NCBI GenBank assembly: GCA_900540705.1
Contig: UQGR01000033.1
Span: forward strand, 1 to 22,997
Length of the DNA: 22,997 nt
Origin: an uncultured Mollicutes bacterium
GTDB lineage: Bacteria; Bacillota_I; Bacilli_A; Acholeplasmatales; Anaeroplasmataceae
Direction of reading: 5' to 3'
Notes under the pieces: generated by a model
Databases searched by the model: none
The model's input: the letters and a program-made list of their open reading frames with translations, nothing else
What the model was told of the DNA's origin: nothing
Part shown: in pieces, positions 8,367-15,305 of the stretch
Layout: every line of letters begins with the position of its first letter
How positions within the stretch are numbered: position 1 is the stretch's first letter
Position numbers and translations under genes: made by a program

Positions 8367-9555
8367 ATGCTTTTTCTAACACAATATTTTTAAATTTTTC
8401 AACCTCATCTACCGTTTCAAATTTTGCAGAGAAATACTCATTTCCTAAGGCGTCTGCTAAAGCATCGCTCATTCGTTCATGCATTTTAATTTGAGCAGGA
8501 TACATCGCTTTGATTTGGTTATAGGTATATTTATAGGCTAGACGGTCTCGTCTTGCAACGTAACAGCAGTAGTATTTAGGATGAGTTAAATCTACATTTA
8601 CTACCTTATCATAGCACATCACATCTGCATAGATTTGATAGGTATCTACAGATTGGGCGAAATTGATAAGATCTGGAGTACATCCTCCAGGTGGCCGCAT
8701 ATTCACCTCTAACGCTACAATATCCCCAGCCTTTCCTAATCCATGCTTATCCTTGGTTAGGCGGAAAAATTCCAAATGGAAGTATCTAGAGCGAATATGG
8801 AAGGCTTTTAGCACCTTACAGCCAGCCTCATAGATATCCGTTGGGACCTCCTTATTTACATAATAGCTTACCTCTAGGTTTTCATTTACAATATCCATAA
8901 TGGAAGGTGGAAAAATCTCGTTATCGCAGAAGACTACATTGCTGTTAGAATCACAGATTCCGTCAAAGGAGGTTATATTTCCTTCAATAAACTCTTCCAT
9001 AATATAAGGAACCTGGAAGCCACCCTTGTAGAAGCTTTTGAGGTCTTCCTCGCATTTGATTTTATAGGTAGCAGCCGCTCCCACTCCGACATTTGGCTTT
9101 ACGACGACTGGGTAGCCAACCTCCTCAATAAATTTTAGATCTTGTTCAAAAGATTTGCAGAAGACATATCTTGCCACAGGAATTCCTGCTTGAATGTAGT
9201 AGTCCTTCATCAAGGATTTGGAGGTGAAGGCAAGAACGTCATCTAGCTTAGCTCCGTTTATATTGAAATCCGTTCTAAGTCTAGCATCCTGTCTTAGCCA
9301 GTACTCATTGTTGGATTCTAAAAAATCAATCTTACCATACTTAAAGGCGAAGAAGGCAACTGCCCGATATACCTCATCATAGGATTCTAGGGAATTTACT
9401 CGATAATATTCTGTCAATGCTTCCTTTACACAGGCTTTTAGCTCTGGGTAGGGGGTATCTCCAATTCCTAATACGGTCACTCCATTTTTCCGTAGTCTGT
9501 CGCAGAAATTGTAATAGTTTGTTGGAAAGGCAGGCGATATAAAAATGAAATTCAT
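8365..9555 (-). CDS. ATP-grasp domain protein, substrate unknown
   Basis: A 396-aa ATP-grasp ligase. It has a pre-ATP-grasp Rossmann-like part (1-95, MNFIFISPAFPTNYY), the ATP-binding Lys in VVVKPNVGVGAAAT (Lys143), the hinge IMEEFIEGNITSFDG (175-189), and the Mg/phosphate site LEVNMRPPGG (272-281, Glu273/Asn275/Arg277). Such enzymes activate a carboxylate as acyl phosphate and join it to an amine or thiol. The family includes biotin-carboxylase-like, L-amino-acid ligase and carnosine-synthase-like members; the acceptor cannot be deduced. The ATG at 9555 is favoured over a GTG three codons upstream because AAGAGGAG lies 9 bases before it. The gene is monocistronic, with its own consensus promoter and a shared terminator, and no biosynthetic partner adjoins it. 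Confidence 0.8.
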   Translation of the reverse strand: MNFIFISPAFPTNYYNFCDRLRKNGVTVLGIGDTPYPELKACVKEALTEYYRVNSLESYDEVYRAVAFFAFKYGKIDFLESNNEYWLRQDARLRTDFNINGAKLDDVLAFTSKSLMKDYYIQAGIPVARYVFCKSFEQDLKFIEEVGYPVVVKPNVGVGAAATYKIKCEEDLKSFYKGGFQVPYIMEEFIEGNITSFDGICDSNSNVVFCDNEIFPPSIMDIVNENLEVSYYVNKEVPTDIYEAGCKVLKAFHIRSRYFHLEFFRLTKDKHGLGKAGDIVALEVNMRPPGGCTPDLINFAQSVDTYQIYADVMCYDKVVNVDLTHPKYYCCYVARRDRLAYKYTYNQIKAMYPAQIKMHERMSDALADALGNEYFSAKFETVDEVEKFKNIVLEKA

Positions 9556-9587
9556 GGGAATCACTCCTCTTCCTAAAATTTAAAAAA

Positions 9588-9616
9588 ATTATACCATAAA
9601 TTGGTAGGAATGTGAA
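9588..9616 (-). promoter_or_regulatory. Sigma-A-type promoter for the ATP-grasp gene
   Basis: On the minus strand, TTCACA (9616-9611), a 17-bp spacer, and TATAAT (9593-9588). One mismatch to the -35 consensus and a perfect -10. Confidence 0.75.
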
Positions 9617-9626
9617 GAGGATTCTC

Positions 9627-9655
9627 TTGTGCAAACGGTTTTATTGCGGTATAAT
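9627..9655 (+). promoter_or_regulatory. Sigma-A-type promoter for the six-TM membrane protein gene
   Basis: TTGTGC (9627-9632), a 17-bp spacer and a perfect TATAAT (9650-9655), about 28 bases before the gene's start codon. It forms a divergent pair with the ATP-grasp promoter. Confidence 0.75.
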
Positions 9656-9682
9656 CAAAAAAGAATTTAAGGAGGAATAGAT

Positions 9683-10402
9683 ATGAAGAATCCAGTGAAG
9701 ACGTATAGCTTTTGGCTTAAAATTATTGGGGCAGCGTTATTGATAGCTCTTGGAGTATGGTTGATTGTCGATATTAATACAGGAGAGAAGCTTGCCACCT
9801 TTATCGTGCTGATGTTTACAGGAGCTGCGGCAGGAATATTTTCAGGGATTCGGTTTATTCCTCTGATGCGTACTCTAAAGGGGAGTCAGGCAAGAATTAC
9901 CTGTGTAGTAGAGGTAGCAATTCATGTCGCCTTAGCGGTTTTGATGATTTGTGGAGCAGTAGCGAAAATGGGAGATGGTGATTCCAGCTTTGCGGATTTC
10001 ATTTATGCCAATTACCGCTACCTTATTGCTTTCTTTTTCTTTACTAGAATTGTATCTTATTTCATGTGCACGGTCTTATTTAAAGAAGAAACGAGTACCC
10101 TTCAGTTTTGGGTTCATATTTTGTTGATTGCAGCCTCCTGTATCATCTGTGCAATTGCCTTCGAGGGAAGAACTATCGCTTGGGTGTTTGCAATATTAGC
10201 CTTAGCTTGCTCCTTAGGACTTGTCATTGAAGGAGGAATTGGCTATAACCGCTATAGACTTTCCATCGCTAAGAGTCGAATGGTGGAAAAAGAAGAGAAA
10301 GAGGAGGAAGCTCCTGCTGAACCACTAGAAATGCCATCTGATGAGGATATCGCCATTCCATTAGTAGATGATGAGCCTCAGGATTCCATTCATGTAAACT
10401 AG
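9683..10402 (+). CDS. Six-TM membrane protein of unknown function with acidic tail
   Basis: I do not recognise a specific family. The 239-aa protein has about six hydrophobic helices (roughly residues 11-31, 36-57, 71-92, 108-126, 134-153, 158-178), some loosely like the DUF308/HdeD paired-helix pattern. It ends in a cytoplasmic tail from about residue 195 that alternates a Lys/Glu-rich stretch with a run of Glu and Asp. The start has AAGGAGGAA 8 bases upstream. It has a strong promoter of its own and no obvious terminator before the next promoter. Nothing in the sequence suggests catalysis. Confidence 0.75.
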   Translation: MKNPVKTYSFWLKIIGAALLIALGVWLIVDINTGEKLATFIVLMFTGAAAGIFSGIRFIPLMRTLKGSQARITCVVEVAIHVALAVLMICGAVAKMGDGDSSFADFIYANYRYLIAFFFFTRIVSYFMCTVLFKEETSTLQFWVHILLIAASCIICAIAFEGRTIAWVFAILALACSLGLVIEGGIGYNRYRLSIAKSRMVEKEEKEEEAPAEPLEMPSDEDIAIPLVDDEPQDSIHVN

Positions 10403-10436
10403 CTATATTTAAAAAAATCAATTATTTTTCTTTTTC

Positions 10437-10465
10437 TTGCAAAAACTATGGATAGGGATTATAAT
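10437..10465 (+). promoter_or_regulatory. Sigma-A-type promoter for the ECF S-component gene
   Basis: TTGCAA (10437-10442), a 17-bp spacer and a perfect TATAAT (10460-10465), about 50 bases before the start codon. Confidence 0.75.
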
Positions 10466-10516
10466 AGTAATGCTTATGGGACCTTGGAAAAGGCCTAAAA
10501 AGAAAGGAAAAAAATA

Positions 10517-11164
10517 ATGAAAAACAGTAAAAAAATTCAAAGAATGGTTGGTATTGCTAGCCTGGCTGCGATTACAGCAGTATTACAGGTGATTGCAAAC
10601 TACATTACATTCGGACCTGTGAGTATCACATTAGCCCTGATACCGCTTGTAATTGGTGCTATATTGTATGGCCCTTGGGCTGGTGCATTTCTTGGTGCAC
10701 TTATGGGAGCTATCATTTTATCGGCTCCATCTACAGCTGCATTCTTAGCAGTTAATCCTTTTGCCACCGTCGTGCTATGTCTAATTAAAACGGGTGCCGC
10801 TGGATTAGTCTCTGGATTTATCTTCCAGGCTCTGTATAAGAAAAATTTATCTGTAGCTGTTATCATTGCCACTATTGCAGCACCAATTGTCAATACTGGG
10901 TTATTTGCGGTTGGTTGTATGGCGTTCTTTATGTCCACCCTAGAGGCATGGGCAGGTGGATCTAATGCAGTAGGATTTTTGTTCCTAACGATGATAGGAA
11001 CGAACTTCTTAATTGAGTTTGCCGTAAATTCTATTCTATCTCCTTCAGTAACCTATATTGTAAGAGTAGTATCTAGAAATTTCCATATAGGTGCAAACTT
11101 TAATGCAGGTGCAATCTACAACGAAAAAGAATTAGAAGAAAAAGCTCAGCTTGTAACAGAATAA
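10517..11164 (+). CDS. ECF transporter S component, predicted pantothenate/vitamin uptake
   Basis: A 215-aa membrane protein with about six helices, an N-terminal basic segment followed by the Ala-rich helix ASLAAITAVLQVIANYI, and FGPVSITLALIPLVIGAILYGPWAGAFLGALMGAI, the glycine-rich, S-component pattern of energy-coupling-factor vitamin transporters. S components bind the vitamin and rely on a shared EcfAA'T module encoded elsewhere. The neighbour coaX starts 49 bases downstream, and pantothenate-type S components often sit beside CoA genes, so pantothenate is the best guess for the ligand. No ligand-binding residue is diagnostic by eye. An AAAGGA site precedes the ATG. A short intrinsic hairpin follows, which may partly separate it from coaX. 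Confidence 0.8.
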   Translation: MKNSKKIQRMVGIASLAAITAVLQVIANYITFGPVSITLALIPLVIGAILYGPWAGAFLGALMGAIILSAPSTAAFLAVNPFATVVLCLIKTGAAGLVSGFIFQALYKKNLSVAVIIATIAAPIVNTGLFAVGCMAFFMSTLEAWAGGSNAVGFLFLTMIGTNFLIEFAVNSILSPSVTYIVRVVSRNFHIGANFNAGAIYNEKELEEKAQLVTE

Positions 11165-11172
11165 AGATAGGC

Positions 11173-11196
11173 AAGGAGGAGAAATACCTCCTTTTT
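11173..11196 (+). terminator. Intrinsic terminator or attenuator between S component and coaX
   Basis: A 7-bp stem (AAGGAGG 11173-11179 with CCTCCTT 11187-11193), a 7-base loop and a T-run of five. It lies 18 bases before coaX, so coaX expression should depend on read-through unless an unseen promoter exists. Confidence 0.65.
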
Positions 11197-11213
11197 ATGT
11201 AGGAGAAATAGGT

Positions 11214-11960
11214 ATGATATTATTAGTAGATATTGGAAATTCAAATATAGTTTTTGGCTTTGCAAGAGAAGAAAAAATTTTGGAGACTTATCGGTTAAAG
11301 ACACTTTTAGATAAGACCTCAGATGAATACTATTTTATGGTTAAGCCTATTTTAGAGCATTATCCTGTGGAGAATATCATTATTTCCTCTGTAGTGCCTG
11401 TAGTGACGAGTGCTTTAAAAAAAGCTTTTTTAAAGCTAACCAAAAAGGAACCATTGATTCTAGGTCCAGGGATTAAGACGGGAGTTCAGCTCAAGGTAGA
11501 TGACCCAAAGACCGTTGGTTCGGACATTATTTGTGATGTGGCTGGTGTGAAGGCTATGGCAGAAGAGGCCATCATTGTGGATTTGGGTACTGCCACTAAA
11601 TATATTTATATGAAGAATCAGGTTTTCTATGGAGTCAGCATCGCTCCTGGAGTCAGTGTTTCTATGAAGGCTCTTGTAAAGAATGCAGCTCTTTTGCCAA
11701 GTGTAGAGCTAGTTTGTCCAAAAAAGGTAATTGGAACCTCTACGGTGAACTGTATCCAATCTGGTGTGATTTTTGGGGCAGCTTCCCAGGTCGATGGAAT
11801 GATTGAAAGGATTCGGGAGGAACAAAATTGTCCAAATGCGAAGGTCTATGCGACTGGAGGGCTATCTAGCTTGATTGTTCCCTTATGTAAGAATGAGATT
11901 ATTCCTTGTGAAAATCTTACTCTATATGGTCTATTAAAAATTTATCAGTTGAATCAATAA
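11214..11960 (+). CDS. coaX: Type III pantothenate kinase
   Basis: CoaX phosphorylates pantothenate, the first step of CoA synthesis; type III enzymes are insensitive to CoA feedback and often need a monovalent cation. The 248-aa protein belongs to the ASKHA fold, with the phosphate-1 loop DIGNSN (6-11), IISSVVPVVT (57-65), the GSD motif carrying the presumed catalytic Asp104, and the phosphate-2 loop DLGTAT (123-128). Two positions differ from the common consensus: the residue after Asp104 is Ile where Arg is usual (GADR), and GTAT is followed by Lys-Tyr where Thr-Phe is common. These may mark a subfamily. AGGAG lies 9 bases before the ATG. Context with the S component supports the call. Confidence 0.88.
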   Translation: MILLVDIGNSNIVFGFAREEKILETYRLKTLLDKTSDEYYFMVKPILEHYPVENIIISSVVPVVTSALKKAFLKLTKKEPLILGPGIKTGVQLKVDDPKTVGSDIICDVAGVKAMAEEAIIVDLGTATKYIYMKNQVFYGVSIAPGVSVSMKALVKNAALLPSVELVCPKKVIGTSTVNCIQSGVIFGAASQVDGMIERIREEQNCPNAKVYATGGLSSLIVPLCKNEIIPCENLTLYGLLKIYQLNQ

Positions 11961-11970
11961 AGAGGTGTTT

Positions 11971-12945
11971 ATGTTAGTTGGTATTATTCTGGGAGCAATT
12001 GGAATTCTTATGATTATATTATTTCTCTTTGCCTTCCTTATTCACTATCGTGTTTTTGGAAAGCGCTGGGAACCAGATGGTATAGTCAAATACTATACAA
12101 AGGAAGAATATGATAATTTTGATGCTTTAGCAATTAAGTTTCTTCATAAGGGAAAATATTTGCATGGCTTTCTATATAGCTATCCCTTTGAAAGGTATAA
12201 AGGTATAATTGTCTTTTCCCATGGGATGTGGGGCTCTCACAAGGCCTATCTACAGGAAATAGAGGCTTTCGCTAAAGCGGGATATCAGGTTATAGGCTTT
12301 GACAATTATGGTACAGAGCTATCTGCTGGAAAAAATATAAAAGGCTTAGGAAATAGTTTGGCTTGCCTAAAAAGTGCTGTCACCTACGCAAAAAACAATT
12401 ATCCAAAGGAAAAAATATATGTGGTAGGGCATTCCTGGGGTGGTTTTGCTGCCAACAGTATTGCCAAATATCATTCAGATATTGAGGCGATTATATCCTT
12501 AGCGGGCTTCTTAAGCGTTCGAAGGGCTTTAGTCTCCTTACTTCCAAAGGGATTATATATATTGATTCCCTTCCTGATTTTAATTGATTTTATGAAATGT
12601 GGAGCTTATAGCTTAGTTCATGCGAAAAAGGTCTTAGCTAAAACGCAGGTAAGAACCCTCCTCATTCATTCTATGGATGATACTATGGTTAAATATGCCT
12701 TGAATACAGGCTACCTACAAAAGAAAATTCATAACCCAAAGGTAGAATACCTGATTGTGGATGGAAAGCATCACAATCCTGATTACTCCATTGAGGCAAT
12801 TGAGTATGCGAATCAGGTGATGAAAGAGCTAAGGGAGCTTCCTAAGGACCAGCAGGAAGCCTTTCGGAAGGAAATTTCTTATCATAAAATGGGCCAATTA
12901 GATCAGGAAGTCCTTCAGAAAATGGTAGATTTCTTGAATAATTAG
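11971..12945 (+). CDS. Membrane-anchored alpha/beta hydrolase
   Basis: A 324-aa protein with one N-terminal transmembrane anchor (about residues 3-24), then an alpha/beta-hydrolase fold. The oxyanion-side strand reads FSHGMWGSH, the nucleophile elbow is GHSWGG (143-148, Ser145), the acid is in HSMDDTM (Asp226 or 227), and the His is in GKHHNP (257/258). The catalytic triad is therefore complete. Proteins of this type act on esters, acyl groups or peptides; the substrate is unknown. I chose the ATG at 11971; a GTG two codons earlier is possible since the ribosome site AAAGAGG is close to both. It starts 10 bases after coaX and probably shares its transcript, though nothing ties it to CoA metabolism. 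Confidence 0.82.
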   Translation: MLVGIILGAIGILMIILFLFAFLIHYRVFGKRWEPDGIVKYYTKEEYDNFDALAIKFLHKGKYLHGFLYSYPFERYKGIIVFSHGMWGSHKAYLQEIEAFAKAGYQVIGFDNYGTELSAGKNIKGLGNSLACLKSAVTYAKNNYPKEKIYVVGHSWGGFAANSIAKYHSDIEAIISLAGFLSVRRALVSLLPKGLYILIPFLILIDFMKCGAYSLVHAKKVLAKTQVRTLLIHSMDDTMVKYALNTGYLQKKIHNPKVEYLIVDGKHHNPDYSIEAIEYANQVMKELRELPKDQQEAFRKEISYHKMGQLDQEVLQKMVDFLNN

Positions 12946-12962
12946 GTGGTCTATGGTATGAT
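12934..12962 (+). promoter_or_regulatory. Putative promoter for the 111-aa membrane protein gene
   Basis: TTGAAT (12934-12939), a 17-bp spacer and TATGAT (12957-12962). The -35 lies inside the 3' end of the hydrolase gene. Confidence 0.5.
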
Positions 12963-12988
12963 TAAGAAGGAATTGGAGGATCAAAGGT

Positions 12989-13324
12989 ATGAAGAAGAAC
13001 AATCCAAGCAGTATGAATGCTGCCCATAAAAAAGGAATATTTTTAGCCTTTCGAATCATTGTCTATGTAGCCGTTGCTGTAGTTGTTGGACTTGCAGTTT
13101 TGTATTTTATTGAAAGTACTAATCAAACGATGTCCTTCTTTAGCTTACATTTTGCAGTCCCTATCATTTTAGCTATGATTGGTATAATTGCGATACTTTT
13201 GCCAAAACTAACGAAAAAGAGCTATTCTGGAGATACAAAAGGAGATAACTTTATGACCTTAGTTGGTGTATTGTTGATTCTTTGTGCTGTCATGTCCTTG
13301 GGGTTATCCTTCATCCAGCAATAG
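12989..13324 (+). CDS. Small three-TM membrane protein, function unknown
   Basis: Unrecognised 111-aa protein. It has a basic, Asn/Ser-rich N-terminus, three hydrophobic helices (about residues 18-41, 52-71 and 87-109), and a basic loop with Lys-rich KLTKKS between helices 2 and 3. There is no signal-peptidase site or catalytic motif. GGAGG lies 11 bases before the ATG. A possible promoter in the end of the upstream gene suggests its own transcription. It is followed by a long gene-free stretch that contains the predicted RNA gene. Confidence 0.65.
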   Translation: MKKNNPSSMNAAHKKGIFLAFRIIVYVAVAVVVGLAVLYFIESTNQTMSFFSLHFAVPIILAMIGIIAILLPKLTKKSYSGDTKGDNFMTLVGVLLILCAVMSLGLSFIQQ

Positions 13325-13369
13325 AAGAAAAACGTAAAAAAATGGAAGATATTTCCATAGGTTTTCCTG

Positions 13370-13398
13370 TTTACTTTTTCTAAAAAATATGATATAGT
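13370..13398 (+). promoter_or_regulatory. Promoter for the predicted structured RNA
   Basis: TTTACT (13370-13375), a 17-bp spacer and TATAGT (13393-13398) with a TGn extension. The predicted start, G13405, is exactly the first base of the RNA's terminal helix. Confidence 0.65.
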
Positions 13399-13404
13399 TA
13401 AATT

Positions 13405-13601
13405 GCTAGGAAGATGGCCGCGAAGCTCAAATGAATAGAAATAGAATCTGAGAGGAAACAGGTGATGCGTTCTTAATCTTGTATTGATCTAGAACCCTAA
13501 ATGTTACTAAGAGAGGATTCAAATGGTAGAAGATATAGTCTTCTCGACCTTCCTGGCTATCCTTGTATGAAAACGGTGGATTTTCCACCGTTTATTTTTT
13601 T
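13405..13601 (+). ncRNA. Predicted structured non-coding RNA, family not identified
   Basis: This accounts for most of the gene-free stretch 13325-13668. The predicted transcript (about 197 nt) begins with GCTAGGAAG, which pairs with CTTCCTGGC at 13549-13557 (9 bp, one G-U). Inside are a hairpin GTTCT/AGAAC (13469-13473 with 13491-13495) extended by ATC/GAT, a possible supporting helix GAATCT/GGATTC (about 13444-13449 with 13515-13520), and a 6-bp hairpin at 13529-13545 on the 3' side. A strong terminator follows. A closing stem, large purine-rich internal loop, long irregular apical arm and a small 3'-side hairpin would suit 6S RNA, but I see no diagnostic sequence. It matches no riboswitch, SRP RNA, tmRNA, RNase P or T-box signature I know. 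It could instead be a terminated leader of the helicase gene, but that gene has its own promoter. Confidence 0.6.
13571..13601 (+). terminator. Strong intrinsic terminator of the predicted RNA
   Basis: A perfect 10-bp stem (AAACGGTGGA 13571-13580 with TCCACCGTTT 13584-13593), a TTT loop, then A and T7. It separates the RNA from the helicase promoter. Confidence 0.9.
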
Positions 13602-13616
13602 AGAACGGAATTAACA

Positions 13617-13645
13617 TTGTAAAGTTTTGTACAATTTGATATAAT
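13617..13645 (+). promoter_or_regulatory. Promoter of the DEAD-box helicase gene
   Basis: TTGTAA (13617-13622), a 17-bp spacer and a perfect TATAAT (13640-13645) with TGn extension. An inverted repeat ATTGTA-8-TACAAT (13616-13635) covers the -35 and spacer and could be an operator. Confidence 0.75.
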
Positions 13646-13668
13646 ATAAAAATTAATGGAGTGTATTT

Positions 13669-14292
13669 ATGAATAAGTTTGAAGAAATGAAGTTAAACGC
13701 TAAAATAATTCAAGCGTTGATTGATAATGAGATAAGTGAGCCAACTCAAATTCAAGAGGAGGCAATCCCTCTCTTGATGGAGGGACTAGATGTAATCGGA
13801 CAGGCTCAAACAGGAACAGGGAAGACCTTTGCCTATGCAATTCCTCTGTTAGAACAGCTCGATATGACGAATAAGCAGGTTCAGGCTCTAGTGATGTGTC
13901 CAACAAGAGAGCTTTCCTTGCAGGTAAGCGTAGAGATTCAAAAGCTTGCTAAGAATTTAAAGGTTAAGACAGCTACAATTTATGGTGGGGAATCCTATGA
14001 AAAGCAGTTTAAGGAGCTTAGAAACAAGCCAAGTGTAATTATAGGAACTCCAGGAAGAATCATTGACCATTTGAACAGGGGGACCTTAAGCTTTGGGGCT
14101 GTGAAATATCTTGTGTTAGATGAAGCAGATGAAATGCTTAAAATGGGCTTTCAAGAGGATATGGAATTTATTTTGAGTAAAGTTCCAGACTCCCGTCAGA
14201 CGGCCTTGTTTTCAGCTACGTTACCCCCCCTTTATAAAGAAACTGAGTCAAAAGTATATGCAAAATCCTCAGATGGTAAAAATAGAAAATAA
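13669..14292 (+). CDS. DEAD-box RNA helicase, N-terminal part (frame broken at 14224-14230)
   Basis: First RecA-like domain of an ATP-dependent RNA helicase. It has the Q motif PTQIQ (25-29), Walker A AQTGTGKT (46-53), PTREL (78-82), TPGR (127-130), DEAD (151-154) and SAT (182-184). After SATLPP the frame leaves the helicase sequence: the expected continuation FIKKLSQKYMQNPQ is present but one base out of phase, so the last ~20 codons here are not native. With six C instead of seven, one ~538-aa protein would read through to 15286. The start has a weak GGAG about 9 bases upstream. With the following fragment it forms one gene with its own promoter, in line with rsmD. The type is discussed under the C-terminal part. 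Confidence 0.85.
   Translation: MNKFEEMKLNAKIIQALIDNEISEPTQIQEEAIPLLMEGLDVIGQAQTGTGKTFAYAIPLLEQLDMTNKQVQALVMCPTRELSLQVSVEIQKLAKNLKVKTATIYGGESYEKQFKELRNKPSVIIGTPGRIIDHLNRGTLSFGAVKYLVLDEADEMLKMGFQEDMEFILSKVPDSRQTALFSATLPPLYKETESKVYAKSSDGKNRK
14224..14230 (+). other. C7 homopolymer causing a frameshift in the helicase gene
   Basis: Seven consecutive C follow TTA. Reading six gives uninterrupted helicase sequence in the second frame; the seventh shifts it. It may be a sequencing indel, a real mutation or a slippage site. Confidence 0.85.
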
Positions 14293-15286
14293 GACGTTGA
14301 CCGTAGAAAAGATTGCTCAGCAGCTGTACTTTGTAAAAAAGGAACAAAAGAAGGATTTGCTGCTACGTGTCTTAGATTTTTATCAATTTAAAAGTGCTAT
14401 GATTTTTGCAAATACGAAGGCTATGGTGGATGAGCTTGTGCTTTTTTTACAGGAAAACCGCTTTAAGGCGGATGGATTGCATGGAGATTTGAAGCAGAAT
14501 AGCCGGGATCGGGTAATGCAGGCCTTTCGTTTACAGTCTGTCGAAATTTTGATTGCTACCGATGTTGCAGCAAGAGGAATTGATGTAGAAGGGGTAGAGG
14601 CAATCCTCAATTTTGACCTTCCCTTAGAAAACGAAATTTATGTCCATCGAATTGGAAGAACTGGTCGAGCAGGAAAGACAGGTATGGCAATCACGTTTGC
14701 TACCACTCGGCAAAATAACCATATTCTAGAGCTAGAGGAATTTACAAAGTCTAAGATGATTCGCGCAGAAATTCCTTCTGCAAAGCAAATTAAGCTAAGA
14801 AATCAAAAGGCACTGTGCAATTTGATTTTAGAAAATTTAGAGGAGGCATCCTCTAATCATACCTATGATAATCTCCTCATCCAGTTATCCAAGGCTACTA
14901 CGAATCCTACGCCTATTATCATTCGTTTATTAGAGTTGCTAGATGCGAAGGAGGATAGGGAATATGCTCCAATTGATGCTGTTAGTCCAAAGAGTAAAGG
15001 TCGGACAGGAAAGCCTGTTTCTAAAGGGAAGAGCAATACTGCATTCGTTTATGTATGGTTGAATGTTGGCTCAGCAGATGGGATTCGTCCCAATCAGCTA
15101 GTCAATTATTTGCACGATGAACTAAAGGTTCATAGAGAACACTTTGGTAAAATTCTGATTCAAAAGAATAAGACCTATTTAGAAGTCAATGAGCAGGCGT
15201 TACGCTTTTTTAAGGAATTGAATAAAAAGCGCTGGAATGGGAAAAAATTAACCTATCAGCTGGCAAAGACTATGTCCAGCAAGTAA
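14258..15286 (+). CDS. DEAD-box RNA helicase, C-terminal part (DbpA/YxiN-like)
   Basis: The second RecA-like domain continues in this frame from about 14231. It has FANTKAMVDEL (motif IV region), ATDVAARGIDV (motif V) and HRIGRTGRAG (motif VI). A Lys/Gly-rich linker leads to a C-terminal RNA-binding domain from about residue 265 (VWLNVGSADGIRPNQLVNYL, then ILIQKNKTYLEV). This matches the DbpA/YxiN domain that recognises 23S rRNA hairpin 92, so the intact enzyme is probably a ribosome-assembly helicase. The ATG at 14258 is only the first Met in frame, inside the native coding sequence and with no ribosome site, so this is not an independent gene. rsmD follows after 19 bases, consistent with a ribosome-biogenesis pair. 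CshA-type helicases lack this RNA-binding domain. Confidence 0.83.
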   Translation: MQNPQMVKIENKTLTVEKIAQQLYFVKKEQKKDLLLRVLDFYQFKSAMIFANTKAMVDELVLFLQENRFKADGLHGDLKQNSRDRVMQAFRLQSVEILIATDVAARGIDVEGVEAILNFDLPLENEIYVHRIGRTGRAGKTGMAITFATTRQNNHILELEEFTKSKMIRAEIPSAKQIKLRNQKALCNLILENLEEASSNHTYDNLLIQLSKATTNPTPIIIRLLELLDAKEDREYAPIDAVSPKSKGRTGKPVSKGKSNTAFVYVWLNVGSADGIRPNQLVNYLHDELKVHREHFGKILIQKNKTYLEVNEQALRFFKELNKKRWNGKKLTYQLAKTMSSK

Positions 15287-15305
15287 TATACAAGGAGGGA
15301 ATCCT

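Noticed and set aside
9630..9643. Possible catabolite-responsive (cre) site between -35 and -10 of the 9683 gene
   Set aside because: Two mismatches to the TGWAANCGNTNWCA consensus at important positions; such matches arise by chance in this base composition.
13342..13359. ATGGAA/TTCCAT hairpin after the 111-aa gene as a terminator
   Set aside because: Only six base pairs, weak, and no T-run follows directly.
13501..13614. 37-codon open frame starting ATG at 13501, crossing the terminator
   Set aside because: No ribosome site, and it runs through the RNA's 3' helix and the terminator; it is a by-product of the structured RNA.
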